Origin: an uncultured Methanobrevibacter sp.
GTDB lineage: Archaea > Methanobacteriota > Methanobacteria > Methanobacteriales > Methanobacteriaceae
DNA: 64,000 nt
NCBI RefSeq assembly: GCF_902784195.1
Contig: NZ_CACZTX010000006.1
Location: 220,368 to 284,367, forward strand
Direction of reading: 5' to 3'
Shown here piece by piece: positions 27,745-36,278 of this stretch (positions are counted from its first letter, which is position 1; the number at the start of each line of letters is the position of its first letter). A program made the position numbers and the translations under genes. The notes below the pieces were generated by a model. It searched no databases. It worked only from the letters and a program-made list of their open reading frames with translations, and had not been told where the DNA came from.

Positions 27745-28626
27745 TTATTTTTCCTTTAAAGAATTTATCTCTTCTATTGACAGGCCAGTAAGTTCGGAAA
27801 TTACATCAATATCCATACCTCTCATCAACATCCTTTTAGCTACTGAAATAATTCCATCTTTTCTACCTAATTCCACTCCTTCACCAATACCTATAGATTT
27901 GCCTTCTTTTCTTCCTTCTTCTATTAAATCTCCACTTGTTCTTTTAACAAAAGATAATAAATGACTTGACTCCATCATAATATCACCAAAATTTTTTAAT
28001 TCCTCTTTATCTTTTATGAATTTATTCCCTAAAATCAATAGAATGGACTTTACTTGATCTTTAACAAAGTCAGATTCGAATCTTGCCTTATTCGTCAAAT
28101 CTCCAACTTCAAACAACAATTCCTTTTCATTAAAGTCTGATTTCATGAAAACAATTGAAATCAATGAAACGATATCTTCACCATTAAAGGTTTCCTTGTT
28201 CCTTATTTTTGATTTTATACTATTTAAAGCTTTCAATCCGTCCCTATCCTTTAACGATATGATATAAATAGTAAACACATCATTATGATGCCATTTTTCT
28301 ATTTTACGTCTTTTATCTTCGACTGTACTTATAATAAAGGTTTTTACTGGAAGTTTGAACTTTACAAATAAGGATGATGCATAATCAAATATCCTAATCT
28401 CATCCTCTTCGCTTAAGACAGTTGATTGGAATTCAACATTGATGATTTCATAATTTCTAGACAGGCCACAGTAATCCAATCTGCGATTCATGCAATTGGT
28501 GGCCATGAGCTCTGTAGGAAGTGGAACTATTATCTCCTCATCAATTCCAATCCCTTTTAAAAAATCATGCATTGCAAAATCAATCAGTATCTTAAAGGAC
28601 TTATCTTCATGCTGACTTATTAACAT
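27745..28626 (-). CDS. Rpn-family PD-(D/E)XK nuclease-like protein
   Basis: This 293-aa protein resembles the Rpn/YhgA-like (PD-(D/E)XK nuclease family transposase) group. The catalytic-type core is in RRLDYCGLS with NVEFQS downstream, giving Asp then Glu-x-Gln. The C-terminus has the group's signature tail, a Gly-rich EGRKEGKSIGIGEG stretch with GRKDG, then MLMRGMDIDVISELTGLSIEEINSL. Rpn proteins of bacteria promote recombination or DNA cleavage and some act in phage defence; they often multiply in genomes. GAGGTGAATC precedes the ATG. It sits convergently 33 bases from the Ig-like protein gene. Confidence 0.8.
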   Translation of the reverse strand: MLISQHEDKSFKILIDFAMHDFLKGIGIDEEIIVPLPTELMATNCMNRRLDYCGLSRNYEIINVEFQSTVLSEEDEIRIFDYASSLFVKFKLPVKTFIISTVEDKRRKIEKWHHNDVFTIYIISLKDRDGLKALNSIKSKIRNKETFNGEDIVSLISIVFMKSDFNEKELLFEVGDLTNKARFESDFVKDQVKSILLILGNKFIKDKEELKNFGDIMMESSHLLSFVKRTSGDLIEEGRKEGKSIGIGEGVELGRKDGIISVAKRMLMRGMDIDVISELTGLSIEEINSLKEK

Positions 28627-28813
28627 GATTCACCTCTTTAACAGTGAAATAAACTCTATTAAAAGAAGTATATAAGTTTTTTCTAAAAAATAAGGTCAAT
28701 ATAAGAGTTAAATTGAAAAATAACAAGTTTAATAAAATATTTATAAAAAATAGTAAAAAATAATTGAGATATAATATTATAACAAGATTAAAACAATTTT
28801 TAAATTAAGAAAT

Positions 28814-28963
28814 TTACCAGGATTCTAAATCCTTTAGAAACTCCTCTTTAGATAAAGCTTTCTTATCTGATTTGTCCATACGCTCTAAAGCACGATTGGT
28901 TCTATCAATAAAATCATTATCCTCTTTATTTTCATCGGTAGAGGAATTTTTTCTAATCTTCAA
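28814..28963 (-). CDS. Small hypothetical protein (49 aa), antitoxin-like
   Basis: A 49-codon frame with probable TTG start at 28963, GGAG about eight bases upstream, and TAA at 28814. The product starts MKIRKNSSTDENKED, continues NDFIDRTNRALERMDK and ends KALSKEEFLKDLESW. Hydrophilic, acidic and helical, it resembles small antitoxins or the tails that bind a partner toxin, but no toxin gene is seen beside it. Codon use is normal. It may be a remnant of a toxin-antitoxin pair. Confidence 0.45.
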   Translation of the reverse strand: MKIRKNSSTDENKEDNDFIDRTNRALERMDKSDKKALSKEEFLKDLESW

Positions 28964-28980
28964 TGTAAAATCTCCAGAAT

Positions 28981-29462
28981 TAAAAAATAATTAAAAATAA
29001 AAAAGCAAATCAATAAAAGATAACCAACCCCTACAATATTAGCTTAAAGGAACTAACATTTTCTAATCAAAGAAAATCACCCTTATCAGATAACCTACTG
29101 ATTCAACCCCCGATATAACAATTTTTGCATTAATGATCCAATAAAAGAGGAACCTTCAATCAAACCCCTTCAAGATAATCGATGTTCCAATTCCAAGACA
29201 TTAATAATCATTATATGTTCCTAGAGAATCAGTCAAATCTCATCTAAGGATAACTGTAACCAACCCTTTTATTTTAATAATAGTAACTATTATTACAATT
29301 GATATTTTGTAAAAATTAGTATATTAAGTTTTTTATTTTGATTATAAATGCTTAATTGAGTTAAGAATTGATTTTAAGGGAGTTTTTAATCAATTTTAAA
29401 AAACGTGTTTGATATACAGGAAGAACAATTCTTCCCGCATATTTACATTTAATGAGGAAATT
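28981..29462. other. 480-bp gap, no gene recognised
   Basis: No credible coding frame is visible. It contains a perfect hairpin TAATAATAG-TAA-CTATTATTA (29275-29295) and another, GGAAGAA-CAA-TTCTTCC (29419-29435), just before the 36-aa frame. C-rich patches (AACCAACCCCT, AACCCCC, AACCCTTTT) stand out against the AT-rich background. Confidence 0.5.
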
Positions 29463-29573
29463 ATGAATAAAAAGAAATTTGTACAATTGGATTCAATTGT
29501 ACTTACTATTATTTATGTTAGACTCATTTATAAAGATTTTCGAGTGCAAGCACTTGCTTACATGGAAAAATAA
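29463..29573 (+). CDS. Small hypothetical ORF (36 aa)
   Basis: ATG at 29463 follows GAGGAAATT at good spacing; TAA is at 29571. The product is MNKKKFVQLDSIVLTIIYV then RLIYKDFRVQALAYMEK, with a short hydrophobic centre and basic flanks. It could be a small membrane-associated peptide or the start of a decayed gene. No homology is recognised. Confidence 0.3.
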   Translation: MNKKKFVQLDSIVLTIIYVRLIYKDFRVQALAYMEK

Positions 29574-29620
29574 GGTGTTTGGGGGTTGTAAAATTAGTTT
29601 GTAATATATAGAATAATTTT

Positions 29621-29773
29621 GATAGATAAGTGATAGATATATGATAGATATTTGATAGGTATTAGATAGATAATTGATAGATATTGTATAGATAAGTGAT
29701 AGATAAGTGATAGATATCTAATAGAGATATGATATATATTAGATAGATATTGTATAGATATTTAATAGATAAG
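29621..29773. repeat. 11-bp tandem repeat array, about 14 copies
   Basis: Consecutive 11-base units follow the consensus GATAGATAWNT without any phase slip from 29621 to 29773 (for example GATAGATAAGT, GATAGATATAT, GATAGATATTT). Some units start TATAG or AATAG. The array ends at the base before the stop codon of the 140-aa gene, so it forms the 3' flank of the Dnd-like operon. The 11-base period is not a multiple of three, which argues against coding. Confidence 0.95.
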
Positions 29774-30196
29774 CTATTCTTCAAAATGATTATCAAGAAG
29801 ATTATTTATATTTCTAAAATATTCCATGTCAATTGTTTTAGTAGTGTTTCCAAATCGGTCAAAGCCTACATCCTCCTTTATTAAATCATCTTTAGATATA
29901 GGCCTAGTTAAAAGATTAATAGAATGTTTATTGAAGATATAATACCCATTATAACCTTTTTCCATGGTATCAATTCTATCTTCCATTATTCCACTGGCTA
30001 CAATGGAATTATTGTATTGGAATAAAATTAATGTACCTTCAGGATCTGCTACATTGTTTTTATAAAAATGAAATTTACCATCTGAAGGTAATTTGTTTGT
30101 AAAAAAGTTTTTCATAGCTTCCTCATCTTCAAAATCAAAATCATCTGAAGAAGTTGGTAATATTCTGATTTGTCTAACTCTTTTTTCAGGATACAT
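29774..30196 (-). CDS. Hypothetical protein (140 aa), last gene of the Dnd-like operon
   Basis: No family is firmly recognised. The N-terminus is basic (MYPEKRVRQIRILP). The core GTLILFQYNNSIVASGIMED followed by YNGYYIF and INLLTRPIS resembles the beta-barrel of PUA/EVE-like domains, which read modified bases; this is a pattern impression, not an assignment. It starts 14 bases after the radical SAM gene and is the last gene before the 11-bp array, so it belongs to the operon. A role in sensing the modified base would fit the context but is speculative. The ribosome-binding site is weak. Confidence 0.7.
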   Translation of the reverse strand: MYPEKRVRQIRILPTSSDDFDFEDEEAMKNFFTNKLPSDGKFHFYKNNVADPEGTLILFQYNNSIVASGIMEDRIDTMEKGYNGYYIFNKHSINLLTRPISKDDLIKEDVGFDRFGNTTKTIDMEYFRNINNLLDNHFEE

Positions 30197-30209
30197 ATTA
30201 TCAATTAAA

Positions 30210-31475
30210 TTACATTAATTTTGTTTGTTTACTTATATAAGTTATTTCTGCAGGATTCCAAGCATCAGATAAATATTGTTTTACTTCTTCATAACTCATC
30301 TTACGATATTTCATAGAATCTTCTTTAGAAATTTTCTTTCGTTCTGCTTTATTAGAATGATATTTCATATCATGACGAATACAAATATTATGTCTTCTGA
30401 CATTACGTCTAAATGCTCTAACTTCCTCATCTGTCCAATTATGATTAATATGATAATCCTTATTTGTTTGACCTTTACGTTTAGAAGGATTATAATTATC
30501 ATCTAATCTATCTAAAGGACGATATCTACAATCAGAAACTTGAACTCCCCAATTATAACAATAAACCCTTTTTTCTTCCATTTCTTTATAATCTAATTCA
30601 TAATTATAAATCATAAAAACGGATATTTCTTTAGGGTTATAACCTGCATCAACTAAAAGATCAATCTCTTTTTTACGTGCTTTATGGCCTTTAACTGAAC
30701 CATCCCAAGCAATCTTTGGAGCCTTAAAATTAGCTTCTTTTAGTAATTTTGCTAAATGTGGTCTTTTTTTTAGAACTCGCCCATCAAAACCACTTTGAGA
30801 CTCACAACTTGTTATAATTTTCTCTTTTCTGAGAGCAATTAATTCATGAAGTAGTTCCTCTACATCAGGGTTTGCTAACAAATTATTATCATAAAAAACT
30901 AATTTTTTCCTAATAATTTCATTACGAATAGATTTTTCACAACTAAAATCTGGTTCTATAATATATGTCCCACAAAAACCACATTTCCGTATGCAACCGC
31001 GGGAAGAATGAATGATTTGATAATCAATATCTTTCTCATCTTCACCAAGTAATGAATAATCAGGTTTAATATGTTCTGCTTCAGGAATTATTCCTTGTTG
31101 AACATAATCACATCCAGTATATTCTCTACATTTTTCAGGCATTAAAGAAGCAAATATCCCTCCTACGACAACATCAACATCAGGTAATAAATTTTTTGAA
31201 TAATCTACCGCTTCTTTTACTTGTTTAGACCAATAGGTAAATACGGATGTAATCATTACTAAATCTGGATTAAAATTTAAAATTTCTTCTGAAAAATCTT
31301 CTCCTTTATTCAGCCTAACTAATTTAGTCTTAACATTGTTATTTTTTAAATATGCTCCTATTTTTAAAAGACCCACAGGCAGTAAATCACTATGATTACG
31401 ACTTTTATGGGCTAAAGGGAAATTAGGATCTATTAAAAGAACCTTTTCAACATCATATTTATTTAAAAATTGCAT
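30210..31475 (-). CDS. B12-binding-type radical SAM protein in the Dnd-like operon
   Basis: About 421 aa from the ATG at 31475, which lies one base after the upstream stop; a GTG at 31484 is an alternative. The first 130 residues look like a cobalamin-binding Rossmann domain (VLLIDPNFPLAHKSR, LLPVGLLKIGAYL, PDLVMITSVFTYW, VDVVVGGIFASLMP) without the His of the base-off motif. The radical SAM Cys triad is CIRKCGFC (Cys161, Cys165, Cys168), binding a 4Fe-4S cluster. The C-terminus is basic, with His-rich NICIRHDMKYH, and could bind nucleic acid. Chemistry is probably a methyl or sulfur transfer; the substrate is unknown. It is not a standard Dnd component. Confidence 0.85.
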   Translation of the reverse strand: MQFLNKYDVEKVLLIDPNFPLAHKSRNHSDLLPVGLLKIGAYLKNNNVKTKLVRLNKGEDFSEEILNFNPDLVMITSVFTYWSKQVKEAVDYSKNLLPDVDVVVGGIFASLMPEKCREYTGCDYVQQGIIPEAEHIKPDYSLLGEDEKDIDYQIIHSSRGCIRKCGFCGTYIIEPDFSCEKSIRNEIIRKKLVFYDNNLLANPDVEELLHELIALRKEKIITSCESQSGFDGRVLKKRPHLAKLLKEANFKAPKIAWDGSVKGHKARKKEIDLLVDAGYNPKEISVFMIYNYELDYKEMEEKRVYCYNWGVQVSDCRYRPLDRLDDNYNPSKRKGQTNKDYHINHNWTDEEVRAFRRNVRRHNICIRHDMKYHSNKAERKKISKEDSMKYRKMSYEEVKQYLSDAWNPAEITYISKQTKLM

Positions 31476-31476
31476 A

Positions 31477-31905
31477 TTATTCACTGTTTTTCAGTATTTT
31501 GTCAATGTCTTTTTTAACTAATCTTTCAAATTTTATTTGATAATTTTCATAAGAACTATCCTTTTCTAAATCCATGACTATTTGGATTCCTGAATTAGCA
31601 TATTGTTCAGCTAAATTATAAATATCAGCTACTGAACCTATATCTTTAACATCTTTAAAATGTTTTATAGCAATGGCATAAAAGAGAGATTCTTCTTCTT
31701 CATTCATATAAGCTGATCTTGTTAAGTCAACAGGTTTTTTTAGTTCTGTAGGGCTTCCTAATTTAAAACCTAAACTTAAAGCTAATAAAAATTGCTCTTT
31801 ATGACCTATTTTATTATTATCAGTCCCTAAAATTTTAGAAGTTTTATAGAAATCAACATATTCTTCACTAATATGAAGAATAAGTGGTGCATTATCATCA
31901 AACAT
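31477..31905 (-). CDS. Dnd-system-associated-protein-4-like protein (142 aa)
   Basis: The 142-residue sequence has the pattern I associate with the small Dnd-associated protein 4 family: HKEQFLLALSLGFKLGSP in the first half, an EEESLFYAIAIKHFKD helix, and the closing AEQYANSGIQIVMDLEKD. It is soluble and helical; its biochemical role is unknown. Its ATG overlaps the stop of the DndD-like ATPase in TAATG, with AAGGAGG upstream, so translation of the two is coupled, and the pair probably forms a complex. The assignment rests on remembered family patterns and needs a profile search. Confidence 0.6.
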   Translation of the reverse strand: MFDDNAPLILHISEEYVDFYKTSKILGTDNNKIGHKEQFLLALSLGFKLGSPTELKKPVDLTRSAYMNEEEESLFYAIAIKHFKDVKDIGSVADIYNLAEQYANSGIQIVMDLEKDSSYENYQIKFERLVKKDIDKILKNSE

Positions 31906-33863
31906 TAATTATCCTCCTTATTAAAATATGTTTCTTCGATTATATTAGCTGACATTTCTTTTATATCTGAATAAAATTCATTGACTTGGAAAATACCGAA
32001 CTTTTGAATTTCTTCATCATAAATTAAGTCCCTAACATCTTGAGAAAATTCATCAGGTGTTAAAATTAAAATAGTTTGTTTCTTTTTACTTATTTCTAAA
32101 AGGACATTTGTGAAATTTACTCTATGATCACCAGACACTCTGGCTAATGGAGTATCAATTAGTATAGGAGAATCAAAACCTGAAACTGAATGAATTCCTA
32201 AAGTAAATGCTAAAGCTAATAACTCCCTTTCTGCAGCACTTGCTGTACCAATACAATTTGCATTTGTTCTAGTATGAATTAATTCTACATTATATGTGTC
32301 ATCAATAGTTACATCTGAAAAAGTATCTTTTTTCCAAATTAAATTGAAAAATTTATCTTTAGTGAAATCTCCGATTTGTTTTTTTGTAGATACCATAATA
32401 TCATTTTTTGTTGTTGTTAACAACTCTAATGAATCAGCACATAACTGTTTTTTCTTTTTTATAATACTAGTTTTTTCATTATTTGATAAAATTTTATCTA
32501 TTTCTTTGTTAATATCTTCAATGTCATTATTTAATTTTTCTATGTTATTGTCGGCAGCACCTGAAAGCAATAAATTTGAATCTCTTGAATTTTCTAGATT
32601 TTCTCTTTCTTCAAATTTATTCTTTATAGATTCATCTTTATATCCTGCATACTGTCCATTAACTATATTTAATTCTTTAGAATATCTTTCTAAATTTTCT
32701 TCTTGAATTTTAAGATTGTTATTTAAATCTTTTCGGCGTTTAGAATAGACCTCAATATTATTTTCATGCAATTTTAAAGGAGATTTTAAATCTAATAATA
32801 ATTTAGACTGTTTGGTGGATAATGTGTATTCAGTAAGAGCATTATTAAGATAAGCTAATGATTCCTCATCTAAAGCCCTATTACAAAGTTTACAAACTCC
32901 TTCTTTAATAGACTCCCCTACAACATCTTCATCAATTTCAGGAGGTAATTGCTGAGATTTATTTTTTTCATCAATATCATCTAAAGTATATTTAATTGCA
33001 TCATAAGCAAATACAGAAGGCGCTGTAGAAAGTAATAACTGATTAATTTTTGATTTAATTTGATTACAATTATCTTCTATTTTATCTACTTTTTCTTTCA
33101 AACCTTTTCTTTTTTCCTCTAAAACCCTTACATCTGGAATGCCTATTAACTCATCATCTAATTCTTTAATTCTTTTTTTAGCATGATTAATAGAACTATC
33201 TAATTTTTCCTTTCTTTCTTGCTCTTGTGAAAGTGCTTTATGTTTTTTTTCTAAATCTATGGTTAAAGGTTCTATATCTTTATTTAATTTTCCTGATTCT
33301 CTATTAAACTTCTTAAATTTCTCATTTAAACGCTCAATCATTTGATCTAAAACATCTATATGGGATAAAATAAATATTCTATTTTCAATATTTTTTGTCC
33401 TATCGCTTAAAAAATAATTATCTAATTGTTCTCCATCAAAGAAGAAAAATTCTCTAATTGCCGCAGGAACAAAACCTTCTACTTGATAATCGGCTTCAGG
33501 GCTCCTATAATAAAATGTTTCCCCATATTTATTTTTTATAGATACATCTAAATCATCATTATATAACTTACCATGAGTTCTTTTAAAAATAATTTTCTGA
33601 CCATCATCCCCAGAAATTGTTAATTCAACAAATGCAACATCATCTTCACTAGCATCTAAATTTAATATAGGTAATGAAGTCTCTTTATTAAATGCATGTG
33701 GTTCATCCCCATATAAACACCAATTAATAGCATTTAAAAAAGTTGTTTTTCCAACACCATTATCTCCTACAATTATCTGAACATCCTTATCATTTTTGGA
33801 GAAATCTAATTTAAAATCATGATATAACCGATAATTATGTATGTGAATAGATTCCAACCTCAT
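31905..33863 (-). CDS. DndD-like SMC/Rad50-type ATPase
   Basis: A 652-aa ATPase of the DndD/Rad50 type. Walker A is GDNGVGKTT at residues 33-41. The DndD-like FFFFDGEQLDNYF segment lies near residue 155. A long coiled coil is interrupted by a zinc-hook-like CKLC at about residues 324-327. The second ATPase half has the signature ASAAERELLALAF and Walker B/D-loop ILIDTPLARVSGDHR. DndD hydrolyses ATP during DNA phosphorothioation, and related proteins act in restriction complexes. It starts four bases after the 52-aa gene and overlaps the next gene by one base, in the middle of a tight operon. Confidence 0.85.
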   Translation of the reverse strand: MRLESIHIHNYRLYHDFKLDFSKNDKDVQIIVGDNGVGKTTFLNAINWCLYGDEPHAFNKETSLPILNLDASEDDVAFVELTISGDDGQKIIFKRTHGKLYNDDLDVSIKNKYGETFYYRSPEADYQVEGFVPAAIREFFFFDGEQLDNYFLSDRTKNIENRIFILSHIDVLDQMIERLNEKFKKFNRESGKLNKDIEPLTIDLEKKHKALSQEQERKEKLDSSINHAKKRIKELDDELIGIPDVRVLEEKRKGLKEKVDKIEDNCNQIKSKINQLLLSTAPSVFAYDAIKYTLDDIDEKNKSQQLPPEIDEDVVGESIKEGVCKLCNRALDEESLAYLNNALTEYTLSTKQSKLLLDLKSPLKLHENNIEVYSKRRKDLNNNLKIQEENLERYSKELNIVNGQYAGYKDESIKNKFEERENLENSRDSNLLLSGAADNNIEKLNNDIEDINKEIDKILSNNEKTSIIKKKKQLCADSLELLTTTKNDIMVSTKKQIGDFTKDKFFNLIWKKDTFSDVTIDDTYNVELIHTRTNANCIGTASAAERELLALAFTLGIHSVSGFDSPILIDTPLARVSGDHRVNFTNVLLEISKKKQTILILTPDEFSQDVRDLIYDEEIQKFGIFQVNEFYSDIKEMSANIIEETYFNKEDN

Positions 33864-33867
33864 TCAA

Positions 33868-34026
33868 TCACCTTCTTTTAGAATATTCATCAATTAATTT
33901 ATCATATTCATTACGCCAACTACGTTCTCCACGTAATTCCTTAAAAAAAATTTCTCTAGTGAATTTAAATACTATTTCATCTTTAGCATTTTCCTCCAAA
34001 GTATCTAAAATTTCAAAATCATCCAT
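33868..34026 (-). CDS. 52-aa basic/acidic small protein of the Dnd-like operon
   Basis: This short frame runs from ATG at 34026 (TTGGTGATAAA directly upstream, the standard spacing in this genome) to TGA at 33868. The product, MDDFEILDTLEENAKDEIVF then KFTREIFFKELRGERSWRNE and YDKLIDEYSKRR, is highly charged and helical. It starts four bases after the helicase stop, and its own end carries the GGTGA site for the ATPase gene. Both junctions are too tight for chance, so it is very likely translated. It may be a bridging subunit; DndE is also small but the sequence does not match it in any visible way. Confidence 0.75.
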   Translation of the reverse strand: MDDFEILDTLEENAKDEIVFKFTREIFFKELRGERSWRNEYDKLIDEYSKRR

Positions 34027-34030
34027 TTTA

Positions 34031-36106
34031 TCACCAAATATTTTTTGTTTTAGTATAATAGTAAGAATTATTTAAAGCAAGCCTTCCTATTTCATCAGCC
34101 CTGATTAATTCTTTTTCATAAATATCTTGTTCTATCTTAAATAAATCTGAATTTTTATTAGAGGGTTTGATAATCATGTCATAAATATCTGACTCAACCT
34201 TATCATCATGCCTTCTAATAACTCTACCTACTCTTTGAATAAATTCCCTAGGATTAGTACTATTACACATTAAAATAGCCCTTGTTGCAGAGGGAACATC
34301 AACTCCTTCATCCAAACAATGCATAGCCACAAGTGCATTATAATTACCTTTTTCAAAATTTTTAAGAATAAATTCTCTTTCAGAAATCCCACCATATTTT
34401 TTTGATGGTTTTGCATCATCTTTACTAGTAAATGTTTTCACATCTAAATCAAATTCATTTCCAAGGATATTGACAACTTCAATTATCTGATTTTCATTAC
34501 AATAAACTAGCAAATTTCTTTTATCATCCATATCTCGAAGAATTTTCCTCAATGCATCAAATTTATTTGCAGCGTTTTTAATAATGTTTGCTCTTTCGAT
34601 AATTAAATTTTCCAATCTTTCTTCATTAGGATTATCTTTTCTAGATTCCCATAAAATCTGCTTAGTTTTTTTTCTAAAATTTTTTAATTCTTTATCAGTC
34701 ATGTCAATAAAATGAGGATAATAGTTATAAGGAGTTAAATATGTTAAATCAGTTCTTGGATTAATTTCTGATAAAGCTTTTTCTAATGAAAAAATGTAAA
34801 CTTCTTTTTCAAAATAGTTAAATAAAAATTCTGTCCCCTCTTCATCAAAATGACGAATAGGTGTTGCACTCAATCCTAATCTATAATTATATTGTGGACT
34901 CAAACCATCTTTTCTTTTATAGGAACCTAACCCATGCATTTCATCCCCTATTAACATAATTGGAACATCAAAATCATCTTCAAAAAAATTATAAAAATTT
35001 TCAGAGGATAGAGAATCATGAGTTGTAAGAATTAAAACAGTATCCATTAAGCCCATATCAACTTTATATACAGAATCTTTAAATTGAGTTTTCCCTTTTG
35101 GATTACTACTATCAACAACAACAATATCGTTAAAACGATTAGTCAAACCATAAGTATCAACAGAATTCTTCCATTGTTGAACTAAATGCATTTGAGGGGC
35201 AGAAATAATGGCTATTAAATTTTTTTCATTATCTAAAACTCTTTCTAAACAACCTAAAGCTGTAAAAGTTTTACCTGTACCTGTAGCCATGGAAAAAATT
35301 CCTTTTTTATTATTTTCAAACCATTTATTTATAGCTTCAATTTGATATTCAAATAAAGTTATTTTATTTTGACTTTTTTTATAATAATCCTCAGGAAATT
35401 TTAATTTTGTTATATCAGAAGGTGCTCTTTTAGATAATTCTTCAATAGCTTCAGGAACTTCCATTATTTTATAAGAACTAACATTTCCTTCCCAAATATT
35501 TTGAAATAGATTAATATGTTTATTTAAACGAGCGAAGTCAGAAGAAACCCATCCTTTAAAAACATCAAAAATCTCATAATTTTTCCCCCAACCGAAAGCT
35601 GTTTCATTATTCGATCCGTTAATAGTTATGTAGTTCCCCTCTTTATCTTTTAAGATACCAACTTTTAAATGAAGACCTTCCTTACCAGGGGTTGGATTTC
35701 CATCTTCATCAATTTTTAAAGCGACTTTGATTTCCAACAAGTCATTTGCAATCATCCAACCTAATATCTCAACATGATTTTTCTTAATATTATCTTCTAA
35801 GCTATCAAGATTTTCGAGGAAATTATGTGTTAAAACCTCTTCAGGTGTTTTCTCTGCAGAAATAATAGATTCAACATCTTCTTCTGAAAGTTGAGTTCCA
35901 CAAACTATTCTCATTTTACCATTATTCAAAATAAAATTTTTAACTCCTCTAGCTGCATAACTTAAACTTTTTGAATCAAAATATCCTACAGCTCGATAAT
36001 ATTCAGAAGATTCTGATAAAACTGGTACATAAAAATCATTTAGTAAATCATTGCTTTCAGAATCATAAGAATAATCAATATTTAAATCTTTAAAGCTCAA
36101 ATACAC
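34031..36106 (-). CDS. PLD-domain superfamily II helicase, Dnd-restriction-type
   Basis: About 691 aa. The N-terminal 190 residues form a phospholipase-D-like nuclease domain with one HxK...N motif (His146, Lys148, Asn163 in LHLKVGIL and TINGSNNE). A superfamily II helicase follows: Walker A ATGTGKT (residues 274-280), the DEAD-box variant GDEMHGLG, LGLSATPIR, and motif VI QRVGRVIRR near the end. The layout matches the family named DNA phosphorothioation system restriction enzyme. It is probably the DNA-cutting arm of the operon. GTG at 36106 or TTG at 36100 may be the start; GGGGTG spacing favours TTG. Confidence 0.85.
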   Translation of the reverse strand: MYLSFKDLNIDYSYDSESNDLLNDFYVPVLSESSEYYRAVGYFDSKSLSYAARGVKNFILNNGKMRIVCGTQLSEEDVESIISAEKTPEEVLTHNFLENLDSLEDNIKKNHVEILGWMIANDLLEIKVALKIDEDGNPTPGKEGLHLKVGILKDKEGNYITINGSNNETAFGWGKNYEIFDVFKGWVSSDFARLNKHINLFQNIWEGNVSSYKIMEVPEAIEELSKRAPSDITKLKFPEDYYKKSQNKITLFEYQIEAINKWFENNKKGIFSMATGTGKTFTALGCLERVLDNEKNLIAIISAPQMHLVQQWKNSVDTYGLTNRFNDIVVVDSSNPKGKTQFKDSVYKVDMGLMDTVLILTTHDSLSSENFYNFFEDDFDVPIMLIGDEMHGLGSYKRKDGLSPQYNYRLGLSATPIRHFDEEGTEFLFNYFEKEVYIFSLEKALSEINPRTDLTYLTPYNYYPHFIDMTDKELKNFRKKTKQILWESRKDNPNEERLENLIIERANIIKNAANKFDALRKILRDMDDKRNLLVYCNENQIIEVVNILGNEFDLDVKTFTSKDDAKPSKKYGGISEREFILKNFEKGNYNALVAMHCLDEGVDVPSATRAILMCNSTNPREFIQRVGRVIRRHDDKVESDIYDMIIKPSNKNSDLFKIEQDIYEKELIRADEIGRLALNNSYYYTKTKNIW

Positions 36107-36278
36107 ACCCCAATAAAAAAAAGAAAAATACCTTATTTATTAAAATTATTGTTAATATATAGTTTACTATTCATAAATAATAAAGTTTTTTAATATTAAT
36201 AATAATTAAATATTTGAAAAATAGTGAATGATAGAATTTTAATAGAGTATGAATTGGTAATAGTTTAAAAAAAGTCAA

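Noticed and set aside
28981..29280. C-rich patches resembling degenerate CRISPR spacers or repeats (AACCAACCCC, CAACCCCC, AACCCTTTT)
   Set aside because: The patches are short, unequal and irregularly spaced; no repeat-spacer periodicity and no cas genes were seen.
29621..29773. 11-bp array considered as a CRISPR array or coding repeat
   Set aside because: Units are contiguous without spacers and 11 is not a multiple of three; it is a simple tandem repeat.
31905..33863. Calling the ATPase Rad50 of an Mre11-Rad50 pair
   Set aside because: No Mre11-type nuclease is adjacent, and the FFFFDGEQLD segment and neighbours fit DndD-like proteins better.
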